Source of the DNA: Paracoccus sp. UBA889
Lineage (GTDB): Bacteria > Pseudomonadota > Alphaproteobacteria > Rhodobacterales > Rhodobacteraceae
NCBI GenBank assembly: GCA_002294185.1
Contig: DBFD01000018.1
Span: 1 to 46,269, forward strand
Reading direction: 5' to 3'
Length of the DNA stretch: 46,269 nt
Below are positions 33,627 through 42,403 of the stretch, piece by piece. Within the stretch, counting starts at the first letter, position 1. Each line of letters starts with the position of its first letter. A model generated the notes under the pieces. The model did not search any database, was not told where the DNA came from, and saw nothing but the letters and a program-made list of their open reading frames with translations. Position numbers and translations under genes: made by a program.

Positions 33627-36271
33627 ACATGCATTCCCCGGCGGGCGCGGTTCGCACGACCTGTCCCTATTGCGGCGTCGGCTGCGGCGTGCTGGCGACA
33701 CCGACACCGGAAGGCGGCCTGACCGTCGCCGGCGACCCCGATCATCCGGCGAATTTCGGAAGGCTTTGCGTCAAGGGTGCCGCCCTGGCCGAAACCGTGG
33801 GTTTGCGGGGCCGGCTTCTGGCCCCGCAAATCGACGGGCGCCCGGCCGGCTGGGACGCGGCGCTGGACCTGGTGGCGCGGCGTTTTGCCCGGACCGTCGC
33901 CCGGCACGGTCCGGATTCGGTCGCCTTCTACGTCTCGGGGCAGCTGCTGACCGAGGATTACTATGTCGCCAACAAGCTGATGAAGGGCTTTATCGGCAGC
34001 GCCAATATCGATACCAATTCACGGCTTTGCATGGCCTCGTCGGTCGCGGGGCATCGGCGCGCCTTCGGCAGCGATACGGTGCCGGGGCTCTATGCGGATC
34101 TGGATCAGGCCGATTGCGTCGTCCTTGTGGGTTCGAACCTCGCCTGGTGCCATCCGGTTCTGTTCCAGCGACTGGCGGCCGCGCGCGAGAAACGCGGCAC
34201 CAGAATCGTCGTGATCGATCCGCGCCGCACCGCCACCTGCGAGATCGCCGATCTTCACCTGCCCATCGCGGCCGGGGCGGATGCCGCCCTGTTCAACAGG
34301 CTGCTGGCCGAGATCGACAGGCGCGGACTGATCGCGCCCGATCCGGCCCTGGACGGGCTGGACCAGGCCCTTCTGGCCGCAAACCGGACCGATGCCGCCG
34401 TGACCGGGCTGGCGACCGCGGATCTGGCCCGTTTCGTGAACCTGTGGTGCGACAGCGAAAAGGTCGTGACGCTGTTTTCGCAAGGGATCAATCAATCCGA
34501 CAGCGGCACCGACAAGGTCAACGCGATCCTGAATTGCCATCTCGCGACGGGGCGGATCGGACGACCGGGCATGGGACCGTTTTCCGTCACGGGTCAGCCG
34601 AACGCCATGGGCGGGCGCGAGGTCGGCGGGCTGGCCAACATGCTGACCTGCCACCTGGAGATCGAAAACGCCGCCCACCGCGACGCCGTGCGGCGATTCT
34701 GGAATGCGCCGCGCATGGCCGAAAGGCCGGGACTGAAGGCCGTGGACATGTTCCGCGCGGTCGAGGAGGGACGGATCAAGGCGCTGTGGATCATGTGCAC
34801 CAACCCGGCGGTCTCGATGCCCGACGCCGACCGGGTCGCCCGCGCCATCGCCGGCTGTGACTTTACCGTGGTTTCCGACATCATGGCGCGAACCGACACG
34901 ACGCGGCTGGCCGATGTCCTGCTGCCGGCGACCGGATGGGGCGAAAAGAATGGCACCGTCACCAATTCCGAACGCCGCATCAGCCGCCAGCGGCCCAGCC
35001 TCGCGCCCGTGGGGCAGGCGCGCGACGACTGGCGCATCATTGCCGATGTCGCCCGGCGCATGGGATGGGGCGACGCCTTCGGCTGGTCCCACCCGTCAGA
35101 AATCTTCGCCGAATATGCGGCGCTTTCGGGGATCGCCGGCGGTCTTGGCAGCGATTTCGACATTTCCGATTGCGCGGGGATCGGCAGGGCCGCCTATGAC
35201 GGGATGACGCCGTTTCTCTGGCCGCGTGCTGGTGCGCGGCAAGGAGGCCGCTTTTTCGGTGACGGCCGCTATCATACCTTCTCGGGTCGCGGATGCATGG
35301 TGGCCGTCGCGCCGCGCCCGCCGCAGCCGGTCACGGGCGAATTTCCCTTCCGCCTCAATACCGGCCGTGTGCGCGATCACTGGCACAGCATGACCCGGAC
35401 CGGACTTTCACCCAGCCTCTCGCGTCATCTGGCCGAGCCATTCCTGGAAATCCATCCTCGCGACGCCGCCGCGCTTGGCTTGTCACCCGCAAGTCTGGCG
35501 CGGGTCAGCGGAGCGCAGGGAGATGCGCTGCTGCGCGTCCTGGTCACCGACCGCGTCGCTGCCGGGCAACCCTTTGTCCCGATGCATTGGAGCGCCGAGA
35601 CAGCGGCTTCGGGGCGCATCAACAGCGCCATACCCGCGCTGGTGGACGCTGTTTCGGGCCAGCCGGCGCTGAAATCGTCGCCCGCAGCCATTCGGCCCTT
35701 TGGCGCGGTCTGGTATGGCTTTGCGATATCCCAGGCCCCGATCAGGCCCGATTGCGAATATTGGGCGGTCTCGGCCCTGGCTGGCGGCTATCAGGCGGAA
35801 CTGGCCGGGCTGCACGAACCCGATGACTGGACCGCCTTTGCAAAGCACCTGTTCTCTTTGACATCAGATCCGCTTGCCGTGCATGACCGGCGGCGCGGCC
35901 TTGCACGATTGGCCTTTGCCGGAAACGGCCGCGTGCAGGCGGCGCTTTTCGTCTCTGGCGAGCCGGTTGCCCTGTCGCGCCATCATGTCGCTGCGGCGCT
36001 TGGCTGTGACATGGACGCGAACCTGTTGGCCGGCCGTCCGGGTGTCCACCAGCCGGACGAGGGCGCGATCGTCTGCGCCTGCGCCACCGTCGGCATGAAC
36101 AGCCTGGTACGCGCGATCACGACGCAAGGACTGGTGACGCTGGATGCGGTCGGCAAGGCGCTTGGCGCCGGCGCCAATTGCGGTTCCTGCCGCCCCGAGA
36201 TCAGCAACCTGCTGACAAGGCTCGGCGATCCCGATCTGCCAAAGCCCGGAAACGGGTTCGATGCCGATTGA
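33623..36271 (+). CDS. nasC: Assimilatory nitrate reductase, molybdopterin catalytic subunit
   Basis: An 882-aa molybdenum enzyme reducing nitrate to nitrite in the cytoplasm. The N-terminal 4Fe-4S ligands are C14, C17, C21 and C49. Large molybdopterin-binding domains follow (DTNSRLCMASS supplies the Mo-ligand cysteine region; ATGWGEKNGTVTNSERR; and the C-terminal TGRVRDHWHSMT). A BFD-type [2Fe-2S] module ends the protein with C818, C820, C853 and C856. No Tat signal, so not a periplasmic Nap enzyme. Length matches NasA/NasC proteins. Electrons probably come from NirB through the Rieske protein, as proposed for Paracoccus. It ends the operon. Confidence 0.94.
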   Translation: MNMHSPAGAVRTTCPYCGVGCGVLATPTPEGGLTVAGDPDHPANFGRLCVKGAALAETVGLRGRLLAPQIDGRPAGWDAALDLVARRFARTVARHGPDSVAFYVSGQLLTEDYYVANKLMKGFIGSANIDTNSRLCMASSVAGHRRAFGSDTVPGLYADLDQADCVVLVGSNLAWCHPVLFQRLAAAREKRGTRIVVIDPRRTATCEIADLHLPIAAGADAALFNRLLAEIDRRGLIAPDPALDGLDQALLAANRTDAAVTGLATADLARFVNLWCDSEKVVTLFSQGINQSDSGTDKVNAILNCHLATGRIGRPGMGPFSVTGQPNAMGGREVGGLANMLTCHLEIENAAHRDAVRRFWNAPRMAERPGLKAVDMFRAVEEGRIKALWIMCTNPAVSMPDADRVARAIAGCDFTVVSDIMARTDTTRLADVLLPATGWGEKNGTVTNSERRISRQRPSLAPVGQARDDWRIIADVARRMGWGDAFGWSHPSEIFAEYAALSGIAGGLGSDFDISDCAGIGRAAYDGMTPFLWPRAGARQGGRFFGDGRYHTFSGRGCMVAVAPRPPQPVTGEFPFRLNTGRVRDHWHSMTRTGLSPSLSRHLAEPFLEIHPRDAAALGLSPASLARVSGAQGDALLRVLVTDRVAAGQPFVPMHWSAETAASGRINSAIPALVDAVSGQPALKSSPAAIRPFGAVWYGFAISQAPIRPDCEYWAVSALAGGYQAELAGLHEPDDWTAFAKHLFSLTSDPLAVHDRRRGLARLAFAGNGRVQAALFVSGEPVALSRHHVAAALGCDMDANLLAGRPGVHQPDEGAIVCACATVGMNSLVRAITTQGLVTLDAVGKALGAGANCGSCRPEISNLLTRLGDPDLPKPGNGFDAD

Positions 36272-36273
36272 CA

Positions 36274-36343
36274 ATCAATATCGGTAAAATTATCTTTATA
36301 AAAGCCACACAAATTAAATCTATTGATAGCGCGGCTTTCATAA
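36274..36343. promoter_or_regulatory. AT-rich control region with interleaved inverted repeats
   Basis: The 79 bp between nasC and the LysR gene are much more AT-rich than their surroundings. TTATAAAAGCC (36296-36306) matches GGCTTTCATAA (36333-36343) in 10 of 11 pairs. ATCAATA (36274-36280) pairs perfectly with TATTGAT (36321-36327), and the two repeats interleave. Likely the LysR promoter and autoregulatory sites; the longer repeat might also end nas transcription. Confidence 0.5.
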
Positions 36344-36350
36344 ACGCAAG

Positions 36351-37253
36351 ATGACCATTCGCAACCTGAGAACCTTGATCGCCTTTGCCGATCACGGCAC
36401 CTTTTCGGCTGCGGCGGAAGCCGTCTTCATTACCCATGCCGCCGTCAGCCAGCAGATGAAATCGCTGGAACAGGAATGGAATGTCGTTCTGTTCGACCGT
36501 TCCCGCCGGACACCCGTGCTGACATCGGTCGGCAAGGCGCTTGTCGCAAAGGCGCGCGAGATCGTCGCCGCCTATGACGGCATGGTCCTGTCCGTGTCGG
36601 GCGAAGCGGCGTTCAGCGGCGAACTGATCCTGGGCGCCGTGCCGACGACGCTGACCGGCCTGGTTCCGTTCGTCATTTCCATGCTGAAATCCGAACATGC
36701 CGGGCTGCTGGTTCGCGTCGTGCCGGGCCAGACCACGGAACTGGCCTTGCAGGTCGAACGCGGCGCGCTGGACGCGGCGATCCTGACCCGTCTGCCGGCG
36801 GTTCCGCGACGGCACGAGTGGCAGGAAATCGCCCAAGAGAACATGGTGCTGCTCGCCTCCAGGCAATCTGTCAGCGACGACCCGATCGAGCTGCTTCGGA
36901 GCCATGCCTTCATCCGGTTTTCGCGCGAAGCCGTGGTCGGCACGATGATCGAAAACTGGCTGCAGTCGCAAGGCATCGAAGTCAAGGAAAGCATGGAACT
37001 GGCCAATCTCGATATCATTGCCAGCATGGTCTATGCAAATCTGGGGGTTTCGATCGTTCCGGTGCAGGCGGTCCCGCCTCCGATCAGCCTGCCCTTGAAG
37101 CGCCTTGCCCTTTCCCCGGCCATGCCCCGCCGGGTTCTGGGGCTCTTGTCGCGGTCGGACAATGTGAAGGGGCAGGTGCTGGAGCAGCTTTTGCAGAAGC
37201 TGCGCGAAGCGGTCGAAATCGGCCGGTTCACGCCGCCCGGAACCGCGGTCTAG
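36351..37253 (+). CDS. LysR-family transcriptional regulator
   Basis: A 300-aa regulator with an intact N-terminal HTH (IRNLRTLIAFADHGTFSAAA; THAAVSQQMKSLEQEW) and effector domain. It reads in the same direction as the nas operon, 79 bp after it, but its own AT-rich promoter region suggests separate expression. It meets the dicarboxylate cluster tail to tail; the two stop codons share one CTAG. It could regulate that cluster or nitrogen genes. The arrangement does not decide, since it is not divergent from either. Confidence 0.9.
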   Translation: MTIRNLRTLIAFADHGTFSAAAEAVFITHAAVSQQMKSLEQEWNVVLFDRSRRTPVLTSVGKALVAKAREIVAAYDGMVLSVSGEAAFSGELILGAVPTTLTGLVPFVISMLKSEHAGLLVRVVPGQTTELALQVERGALDAAILTRLPAVPRRHEWQEIAQENMVLLASRQSVSDDPIELLRSHAFIRFSREAVVGTMIENWLQSQGIEVKESMELANLDIIASMVYANLGVSIVPVQAVPPPISLPLKRLALSPAMPRRVLGLLSRSDNVKGQVLEQLLQKLREAVEIGRFTPPGTAV

Positions 37254-37987
37254 ACCATGTCCCGAAGCGGAATCGCGATCCCGGCCACGAACATCATCAC
37301 GATCAGCAGGCGCCGGAACTGGTCATCGCTCAGGTGCTTGAATGTCCACAGGCCCATCTGCGCGGCGATCAGCGTTACCGGCAAAGCGATGGCCATCACC
37401 TTCAGGGACGCCGCGTCGTAGACGCCATCCATTGCCATCAGCGTTGCCGAAATTCCCAGGACGACGACGTTGTAGGGCTGCAAGACGGCACGGCTCTGTT
37501 CCTTGGTCCAGTCTCGCATCGAGATCCACATCGTCGGCAGGGCGCCCGACAAACCCGATACCGCGCCAAGAAAGCCGCCGACCAGCCCGATTCCGCTGTC
37601 GATGATCGGGGTCGGGCGACGCAGGCTGGGCAGGTCGCGCCGCAGCGTGAAGAAGCCACCATAGAGGATCATGAATCCGGCGACGATGAACTTCAGAAAA
37701 TCGGCGTCGATGCGATGCAGAAGGCGCAATCCGATCGGAATACCGATCAGCGCGGGTATCAGGAACCGGGACAGCTGCCGCCATTCGATCGCGCGACGCA
37801 CAAGGATTGCCCCCTGCACCCCGCTGACGACCGACATGACCAGAACCACCGACACGGCCTGGGTTGGTGGCATCACCTGCAGCCACCAGCCAAGCGTGAA
37901 AAGCGCGGTTCCGAAGCCGGCCAGCCCGTTCACGAACCCGCCCGAAAACGCTCCGGCCACCAGGACCAGAAGATATTCGCCGTTCAC
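37250..37987 (-). CDS. TauE/SafE-family anion exporter
   Basis: A 245-aa membrane protein with about eight helices and the family's glycine-rich repeats (FSGGFVNGLAGFGTALF and VGGFLGAVSGLSGALP). Relatives export sulphite, sulphoacetate or other small organic anions. The GTG at 37987 overlaps the NIPSNAP gene stop (GTGA) and is preferred; the frame open to 38077 lies inside that gene. It is the last gene of the SDH/fumarase-like operon. Its own stop shares CTAG with the convergent LysR gene, leaving no room for a terminator between them. Confidence 0.87.
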   Translation of the reverse strand: MNGEYLLVLVAGAFSGGFVNGLAGFGTALFTLGWWLQVMPPTQAVSVVLVMSVVSGVQGAILVRRAIEWRQLSRFLIPALIGIPIGLRLLHRIDADFLKFIVAGFMILYGGFFTLRRDLPSLRRPTPIIDSGIGLVGGFLGAVSGLSGALPTMWISMRDWTKEQSRAVLQPYNVVVLGISATLMAMDGVYDAASLKVMAIALPVTLIAAQMGLWTFKHLSDDQFRRLLIVMMFVAGIAIPLRDMV

Positions 37988-38301
37988 GCAGGAACCTTGA
38001 AGAACGGAGCGGGCACGAGCAGCTTGTTCTCGACCTTCGCGACCAGGGGACGCATCTGTTTGGCATAGGACTGCCATTCCGGCGACGCCTGCAACTGCTT
38101 GCGCCGCTGGAAACGGTCGTCAAGCGATTCATAGCCCCACATATGCACGATCTGGTTCAATGGTCCGAAATCGGTGTAGTAGTAGCCGACCATCCTGCCC
38201 AGGATGCGAACCTGAACCTCCATTCCCTGTTCTTCGTAAAGTTTCAGAAAGACCGGTACGTTTCCTGCGTTCAGCGTGTAGATGCGTTCATCGACAAACA
38301 T
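37984..38301 (-). CDS. NIPSNAP-family protein
   Basis: A 105-aa protein of the NIPSNAP family, an alpha/beta-barrel fold related to small dimeric enzymes. Typical features are FVDERIYTLNAGNVPVFLKL at the start and IVHMWGYESLDDRFQRR in the middle. The ATG at 38301 has GAGGAA upstream; the frame open to 38490 is not supported. Bacterial NIPSNAP genes often stand in catabolic operons, with no agreed function. Here it is coupled to the exporter gene by GTGA. Confidence 0.88.
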   Translation of the reverse strand: MFVDERIYTLNAGNVPVFLKLYEEQGMEVQVRILGRMVGYYYTDFGPLNQIVHMWGYESLDDRFQRRKQLQASPEWQSYAKQMRPLVAKVENKLLVPAPFFKVPA

Positions 38302-38540
38302 CGTTTCCTCATGCATTCGGAAGGGAAAGAATGATCCAGAGCGGCCGGCATGCCTGTCGGCGCGGCCCAGAGCCGCGATGGCGGACCTGCCACCAACGGC
38401 AAGCCTTCGGCGACATCCGCAGGCCGGCACGAAGATTGCTGACACCTGACACCAGCGCGACAATGCCAGCGCGGGCCGGGCGATCGCCATGGTCTTCGGC
38501 CCCGGGCAGGATCAGACTGCCGGACAGACCGCTGACTTCC
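38302..38540. other. 239-bp gap without a gene
   Basis: Between the hydratase beta-subunit gene and NIPSNAP I see no credible reading frame on either strand. It contains GC-rich short dyads (GGCATGCC and others) but no clear promoter or terminator. An internal promoter for the NIPSNAP/exporter pair is possible. Confidence 0.4.
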
Positions 38541-39209
38541 TCAGCCGATGACTTCGTCCGTTCTGTCATCGGTTTCCCCATACCGCTTGAGGACGGCGGG
38601 GCGCGTCCCTTCATAGACCTTGGCAAGACCGCCTGCGATCTTCGCGTTCTCGCGTTCGAACAGGCAATTGCCCTCGATGTCGGATGCGACGATGAAAGGT
38701 CCCATGTTTTCCGCCTCGATCACCCACATCGCCTGGGCCAGGCCCAGTTCCTTGCGCCAGTGCAGGCCTTTGACATTCTTGATTCCGCGCCCCAGCAGGG
38801 CGCCGGTGCCATAGCCGACGGTGGTCAGATAGATGGCGCCGTTGGGAACGAATTTGGTCCGATAGTCTTCCGGGCTCATGCCGCCCTTGCCGATGATGAT
38901 GCGCGCGCCCGAGATGCGGAACCAGTCCGCGATCCACCTGGAAAAACGGAAACTGGCTGTCGCGGTCACGGCACCCATGTCGAAGCTGCCATCGTCGCGT
39001 TGCGCCGCGGCTGGCGCACAGTGGAAATTGGCCGCGCTTTCGGCCGGCAGGTCCATCGGGATGGGGACACCTTCCTCGATCGCGCGCTTGTAGACACCTT
39101 CCCGGCCGGTATAGATCACGCCGTCCAGATGCACGATGTCCCCCAGCTTCAATGCTGCAAGGTCTTCGGGCGACGGTGTCGTCGAAAGGCGAATGATCTT
39201 GTGGGTCAT
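38541..39209 (-). CDS. Class I fumarase/L-tartrate dehydratase-like beta subunit
   Basis: A 222-aa subunit homologous to the C-terminal domain of class I iron-sulphur fumarases and the beta subunit of tartrate dehydratase. Key segments are LKLGDIVHLDGVIYTGREG at the start and ARIIIGKGGM in the middle. With the alpha subunit it would add or remove water across a C4-dicarboxylate. GGAGAAA lies eight bases before the ATG at 39209. A 102-bp gap with a small hairpin (TGCGG-CCTT-CCGCA at 39265-39278) separates it from the alpha gene, unusual for paired subunits. Fumarate, tartrate, mesaconate or a substituted analogue cannot be told apart from sequence. Confidence 0.9.
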   Translation of the reverse strand: MTHKIIRLSTTPSPEDLAALKLGDIVHLDGVIYTGREGVYKRAIEEGVPIPMDLPAESAANFHCAPAAAQRDDGSFDMGAVTATASFRFSRWIADWFRISGARIIIGKGGMSPEDYRTKFVPNGAIYLTTVGYGTGALLGRGIKNVKGLHWRKELGLAQAMWVIEAENMGPFIVASDIEGNCLFERENAKIAGGLAKVYEGTRPAVLKRYGETDDRTDEVIG

Positions 39210-39311
39210 GACATTTTCTCCTTCAAGCGCGGGGCTTGGAGCCATCTTTTCGCAGCCGGATCCTTGCGGCCTTCCGCATCGGGCCGCGTCAGGTTGCGCG
39301 GGGGCCGGATG

Positions 39312-40280
39312 CTACTGTGCCGCGGTCGCGGTCGCGGGCCATTCGACCGTCTCGCGGCGCTGAAACGGGGTGAACCATTGCGGATCGGTGCGGTGTTCGA
39401 CCCGCCCGTCGGCATGGACCCGCGCGCAGGCCCGCCGGGATGACAGGCAGAAGGCGTGAACACTCATCTGCATCCCGCCGGTGTGGCAATAGCCAACCTC
39501 GATATGGCAATCGACGACCATCGACTTGCCGACGAAACCCATGGCGCCCATGCCGATCGAGTTGCCGAGTTCCTTGAACTCCATCTCCAGCTCGGCGATC
39601 CTGGGGTCGGGGTTGCGGTCGCCGACGGTGCGCAGGCAGGCGGCGCGCTTGCCCAGCACCATGCAGGTATCCTTCGAGCCGCCCAGCCCGATACCGATGA
39701 TCGCCGGCTGGCAGGCCAGACCGCGTTTGCCGAAGGCGACAAGACTGTCCAGATAGAACCGCTTGATCCCCTCGATCCCGTCGGATGGAAACAGCATCCG
39801 GTAATCGGTGCCGAACAGGCCGCCCTTGTGCACGGTCGTCAGGTCGATCCAGTCGCCCTGGCCGGGGGCTGACGGCTCGAAACCGTATTCGATCTCGGGC
39901 GCGTTGATACCGACATTGTTGTCGTGATCGGTACGCCACAGCGGATGGACCCGGTTGGGGCGCAGCGGAACGCCGTTCGTCGCGGTCGCCGTCGCCCGAC
40001 GCAGGGCTTCTTCCAATGCGACGGGACCGCCCTCGATCTGCGCCTCGTTGCCCATCTTGACATACCAGCGCGGGCACCCCGTATCACCGCACATCGCGCG
40101 ACGATCCTCCTTTGCGGCTTTGTAGTTCTCCAGCATGGCTTGAAGAACGAAGGACGACAGATCGCCGTCCTCGACACTGGCCGTGGCTTCAAGCCCATCG
40201 AGATAGTCTTGCGGGATCTCGATGGCCGCCTTGTCCATCAGCACTTCGGCGGTGGATTCGATGAGGTCTATGGAAATCAT
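39312..40280 (-). CDS. Class I fumarase/L-tartrate dehydratase-like alpha subunit
   Basis: A 322-aa subunit that carries the 4Fe-4S cluster. Likely ligands are C64 (CGDTG), C190 (GLACQPAIIGIGLGG) and C278, by comparison with class I fumarases; C69, C206, C265 and C284 are extra cysteines. The GYCHTGGM segment is typical. One-chain FumA enzymes join this domain to the beta domain; here they are separate genes, as in tartrate dehydratases and many non-enteric fumarases. It starts 12 bp after the flavoprotein stop, so it belongs to the SDH-like operon. Such enzymes are oxygen sensitive. Confidence 0.9.
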   Translation of the reverse strand: MISIDLIESTAEVLMDKAAIEIPQDYLDGLEATASVEDGDLSSFVLQAMLENYKAAKEDRRAMCGDTGCPRWYVKMGNEAQIEGGPVALEEALRRATATATNGVPLRPNRVHPLWRTDHDNNVGINAPEIEYGFEPSAPGQGDWIDLTTVHKGGLFGTDYRMLFPSDGIEGIKRFYLDSLVAFGKRGLACQPAIIGIGLGGSKDTCMVLGKRAACLRTVGDRNPDPRIAELEMEFKELGNSIGMGAMGFVGKSMVVDCHIEVGYCHTGGMQMSVHAFCLSSRRACARVHADGRVEHRTDPQWFTPFQRRETVEWPATATAAQ

Positions 40281-40292
40281 GGATCGTCTCCT

Positions 40293-42059
40293 TTACCGGG
40301 CCGCCTGCACCAGCGTCTCGGGCTCGCCCTCGGGCAGCACGGTTTCGCCCGGCCGAACGATTGTGAACCGGACCGGGTCGCGCGATACGCGCAGCCCCTC
40401 GGCGGTTTTCCGCGCCACCGTGAAATACGAGGTTTCCAGATCTCCCTGATCGGGAAAATCCTCGCGGAAATGCGCGCCTCGCGAATTCTCGCGCGCCAGG
40501 GCAGCCTCGGCGATGACTTCGGACACGTCGACCAGCGATGCCAGGTTGAGCCAGTCGTGCCAGGTCAGGTTGAACGCCAGGTTGGACGGATCGACGCCGA
40601 TATCCTGCAGGTCGGTGGCGACCGTCGCGATCTTTTTCAGGCCGCTGATCAATCCCTGTTCGGTCCGCATGACGCCGACATCGTCCCACATCGCGTCCTG
40701 CAATACGCGGCGCAGGTTCTGGACATTGCCGACAGGCTTGCCAAACGGGCGTCGCGCGCGCTCGATCTCGGCCGACAGGATATTCTCATCCGGATCGCGC
40801 AGTGCCGTCATGGCGCGAATGTCGCGGCCCATCACGTCACCCGCGATACCGCCATAGACGGTCGAATTGGCGACGCCATTTCCGCCCAGCCTGTTCGATC
40901 CATGCGCCCCGCCCGCATCCTCGCCGGCGACATACAGCCCTTCCATGGCCGTGCGGGTATCGACATCGACAACGACGCCGCCCATGAAATAATGCGCGGT
41001 CGGCACCACCTCCACCTTGCCGCCGGCAAGATCGAAGCCCGAATCGGCGCAGCGCTGGACCATGCCCTTGAACTTCTTCGCAACGATGTCGGGGCCAAGA
41101 TGCGCCATCGAGATGAACACCCCGCCATTGGGCGATGAATTGTTCTTGCGCATCTCCGAATAGATGCCGCGGCTGACCACGTCGCGGGTCGAGCGTTCGC
41201 CGCGGGTGTCATAATCGTACATGAACCGGTGATCGTTGCCGTTCAGCAGATGCCCGCCCGCGCCGCGCAACCCTTCTTCCAGAACGGTGCCGGTCATCTT
41301 GGTATGGTCGCCGGCCAGCAGCCCGGTCGGATGGAACTGAACCATCTCCATGTCGCGCAGCGGCAGCCCCGCGCGCAGCGCCATTGCAAGCCCGTCCATC
41401 GTCTTGTCGCCCGAGGGCGTGTGGTATTTGTACATGGTGGGGCCGCCACCCGTTGCCATCAGCACCGTCCTGGCGCGGACAAAGCGGAACTTTCCGCTGC
41501 GCATGTCGATGAACAGGACCCCGGCGAGGGCCGAGCCATCCTTGGTCGGGATCAGTCCGACGGCGCGATGCTCCTGAAGCTTTTCGATCGGGCGGGCCAG
41601 AACCTGTTCCATCAGCCGGTTGATGATCTCGATCCCGGTCAGATCGCCCTTGTGCACCGTGCGATCGGCCGTCTGTCCCGCGAACGCCTTGTGATGCAGC
41701 GAGCCGTCCGCAACCCGGTCGAAGAAGCAGCCGATTTCGTTTTCCAGTTCGCGGACACGCACGACCGCCTGTTCGCACAGCCGCCAGGCCATGTCCTGAT
41801 CCGGCAGCCACTTGCCGCCGACGATCGTGTCCATGAAATGCCGCTCGACGGTGTCTCCATGTCCCAGGGCCACATTGTAGCCGCCCTGAACCATGCGGGT
41901 GCAGCCGCATTTGCCGATCAGCCCCTTGACCGCGATGGTGATCTTGGTCCCCGGCGGCGCCGATTGCTGGGCATGCAGCGCGCCGAAAAGCCCTGCTCCG
42001 CCGGTGCCAAGGATCAGGATGTCGGTGTCGTGACGATCGATATCGCTTTTCAGGGGCAT
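40293..42059 (-). CDS. SDH/fumarate-reductase-like flavoprotein subunit
   Basis: A 588-aa flavoprotein of the SdhA/FrdA/aspartate-oxidase family. FAD motif LGTGGAG is near residue 17. Substrate-site motifs are FHPTGL, GERSTRDVVSRG, HYFMGG and HGSNRLGGNG. The loop that normally reads SHT, with the histidine bearing covalent FAD, here reads GCT (Cys53), so FAD is probably bound non-covalently. In known members loss of this link lowers the flavin potential and disfavours succinate oxidation. ATG 42059 is chosen; GTG 42065 overlapping the previous stop is an alternative. Subunit genes are arranged B, anchor, anchor, A. A second main SDH is expected elsewhere in the genome, so this is probably a paralogue with a special substrate. 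Confidence 0.9.
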   Translation of the reverse strand: MPLKSDIDRHDTDILILGTGGAGLFGALHAQQSAPPGTKITIAVKGLIGKCGCTRMVQGGYNVALGHGDTVERHFMDTIVGGKWLPDQDMAWRLCEQAVVRVRELENEIGCFFDRVADGSLHHKAFAGQTADRTVHKGDLTGIEIINRLMEQVLARPIEKLQEHRAVGLIPTKDGSALAGVLFIDMRSGKFRFVRARTVLMATGGGPTMYKYHTPSGDKTMDGLAMALRAGLPLRDMEMVQFHPTGLLAGDHTKMTGTVLEEGLRGAGGHLLNGNDHRFMYDYDTRGERSTRDVVSRGIYSEMRKNNSSPNGGVFISMAHLGPDIVAKKFKGMVQRCADSGFDLAGGKVEVVPTAHYFMGGVVVDVDTRTAMEGLYVAGEDAGGAHGSNRLGGNGVANSTVYGGIAGDVMGRDIRAMTALRDPDENILSAEIERARRPFGKPVGNVQNLRRVLQDAMWDDVGVMRTEQGLISGLKKIATVATDLQDIGVDPSNLAFNLTWHDWLNLASLVDVSEVIAEAALARENSRGAHFREDFPDQGDLETSYFTVARKTAEGLRVSRDPVRFTIVRPGETVLPEGEPETLVQAAR

Positions 42060-42061
42060 GA

Positions 42062-42403
42062 TCACACCGCTTGCAGGAAAAAGGTTCCGGAGACGAGAAC
42101 CGAGAGGCCCACCGCCCCCGCCGCCAGCGTCTTCTGGCGAGAGGTCCATGGCATCAGTTCAAGCGCGAGAAGGCGCAACCCTCCGAAGAAATGGACGGCC
42201 AGCAGGAAGACCAGCCCGAATTCCGCGAATTTTACCAGCGGCATGTCCGTCCATGCCAGGAATCCGTCCAGCCGCGCGGCTTCGTTCAGGGCCATGGACA
42301 GAACCCAGAAATGCGCCGGCAGGAACAGGGCCAGCAAGGCCCCCGAGACGCGATGAAGAATGAAGGCATACCAGAGCGGATGGGTGCGGTGCGGGCGGAT
42401 CAT
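42062..42403 (-). CDS. SDH-like cytochrome b / membrane anchor (SdhC-like)
   Basis: A 113-aa protein with three transmembrane helices. HRVSG at about 17-21 and the HFFGGLRLL segment are typical of SdhC quinone-site and haem-ligand regions. It anchors the flavoprotein/iron-sulphur dimer and links it to quinone. The ATG at 42403 overlaps the other anchor's stop by ATGA; the frame open to 42517 is a shadow. The next gene, the flavoprotein, follows within a few bases. Confidence 0.85.
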   Translation of the reverse strand: MIRPHRTHPLWYAFILHRVSGALLALFLPAHFWVLSMALNEAARLDGFLAWTDMPLVKFAEFGLVFLLAVHFFGGLRLLALELMPWTSRQKTLAAGAVGLSVLVSGTFFLQAV

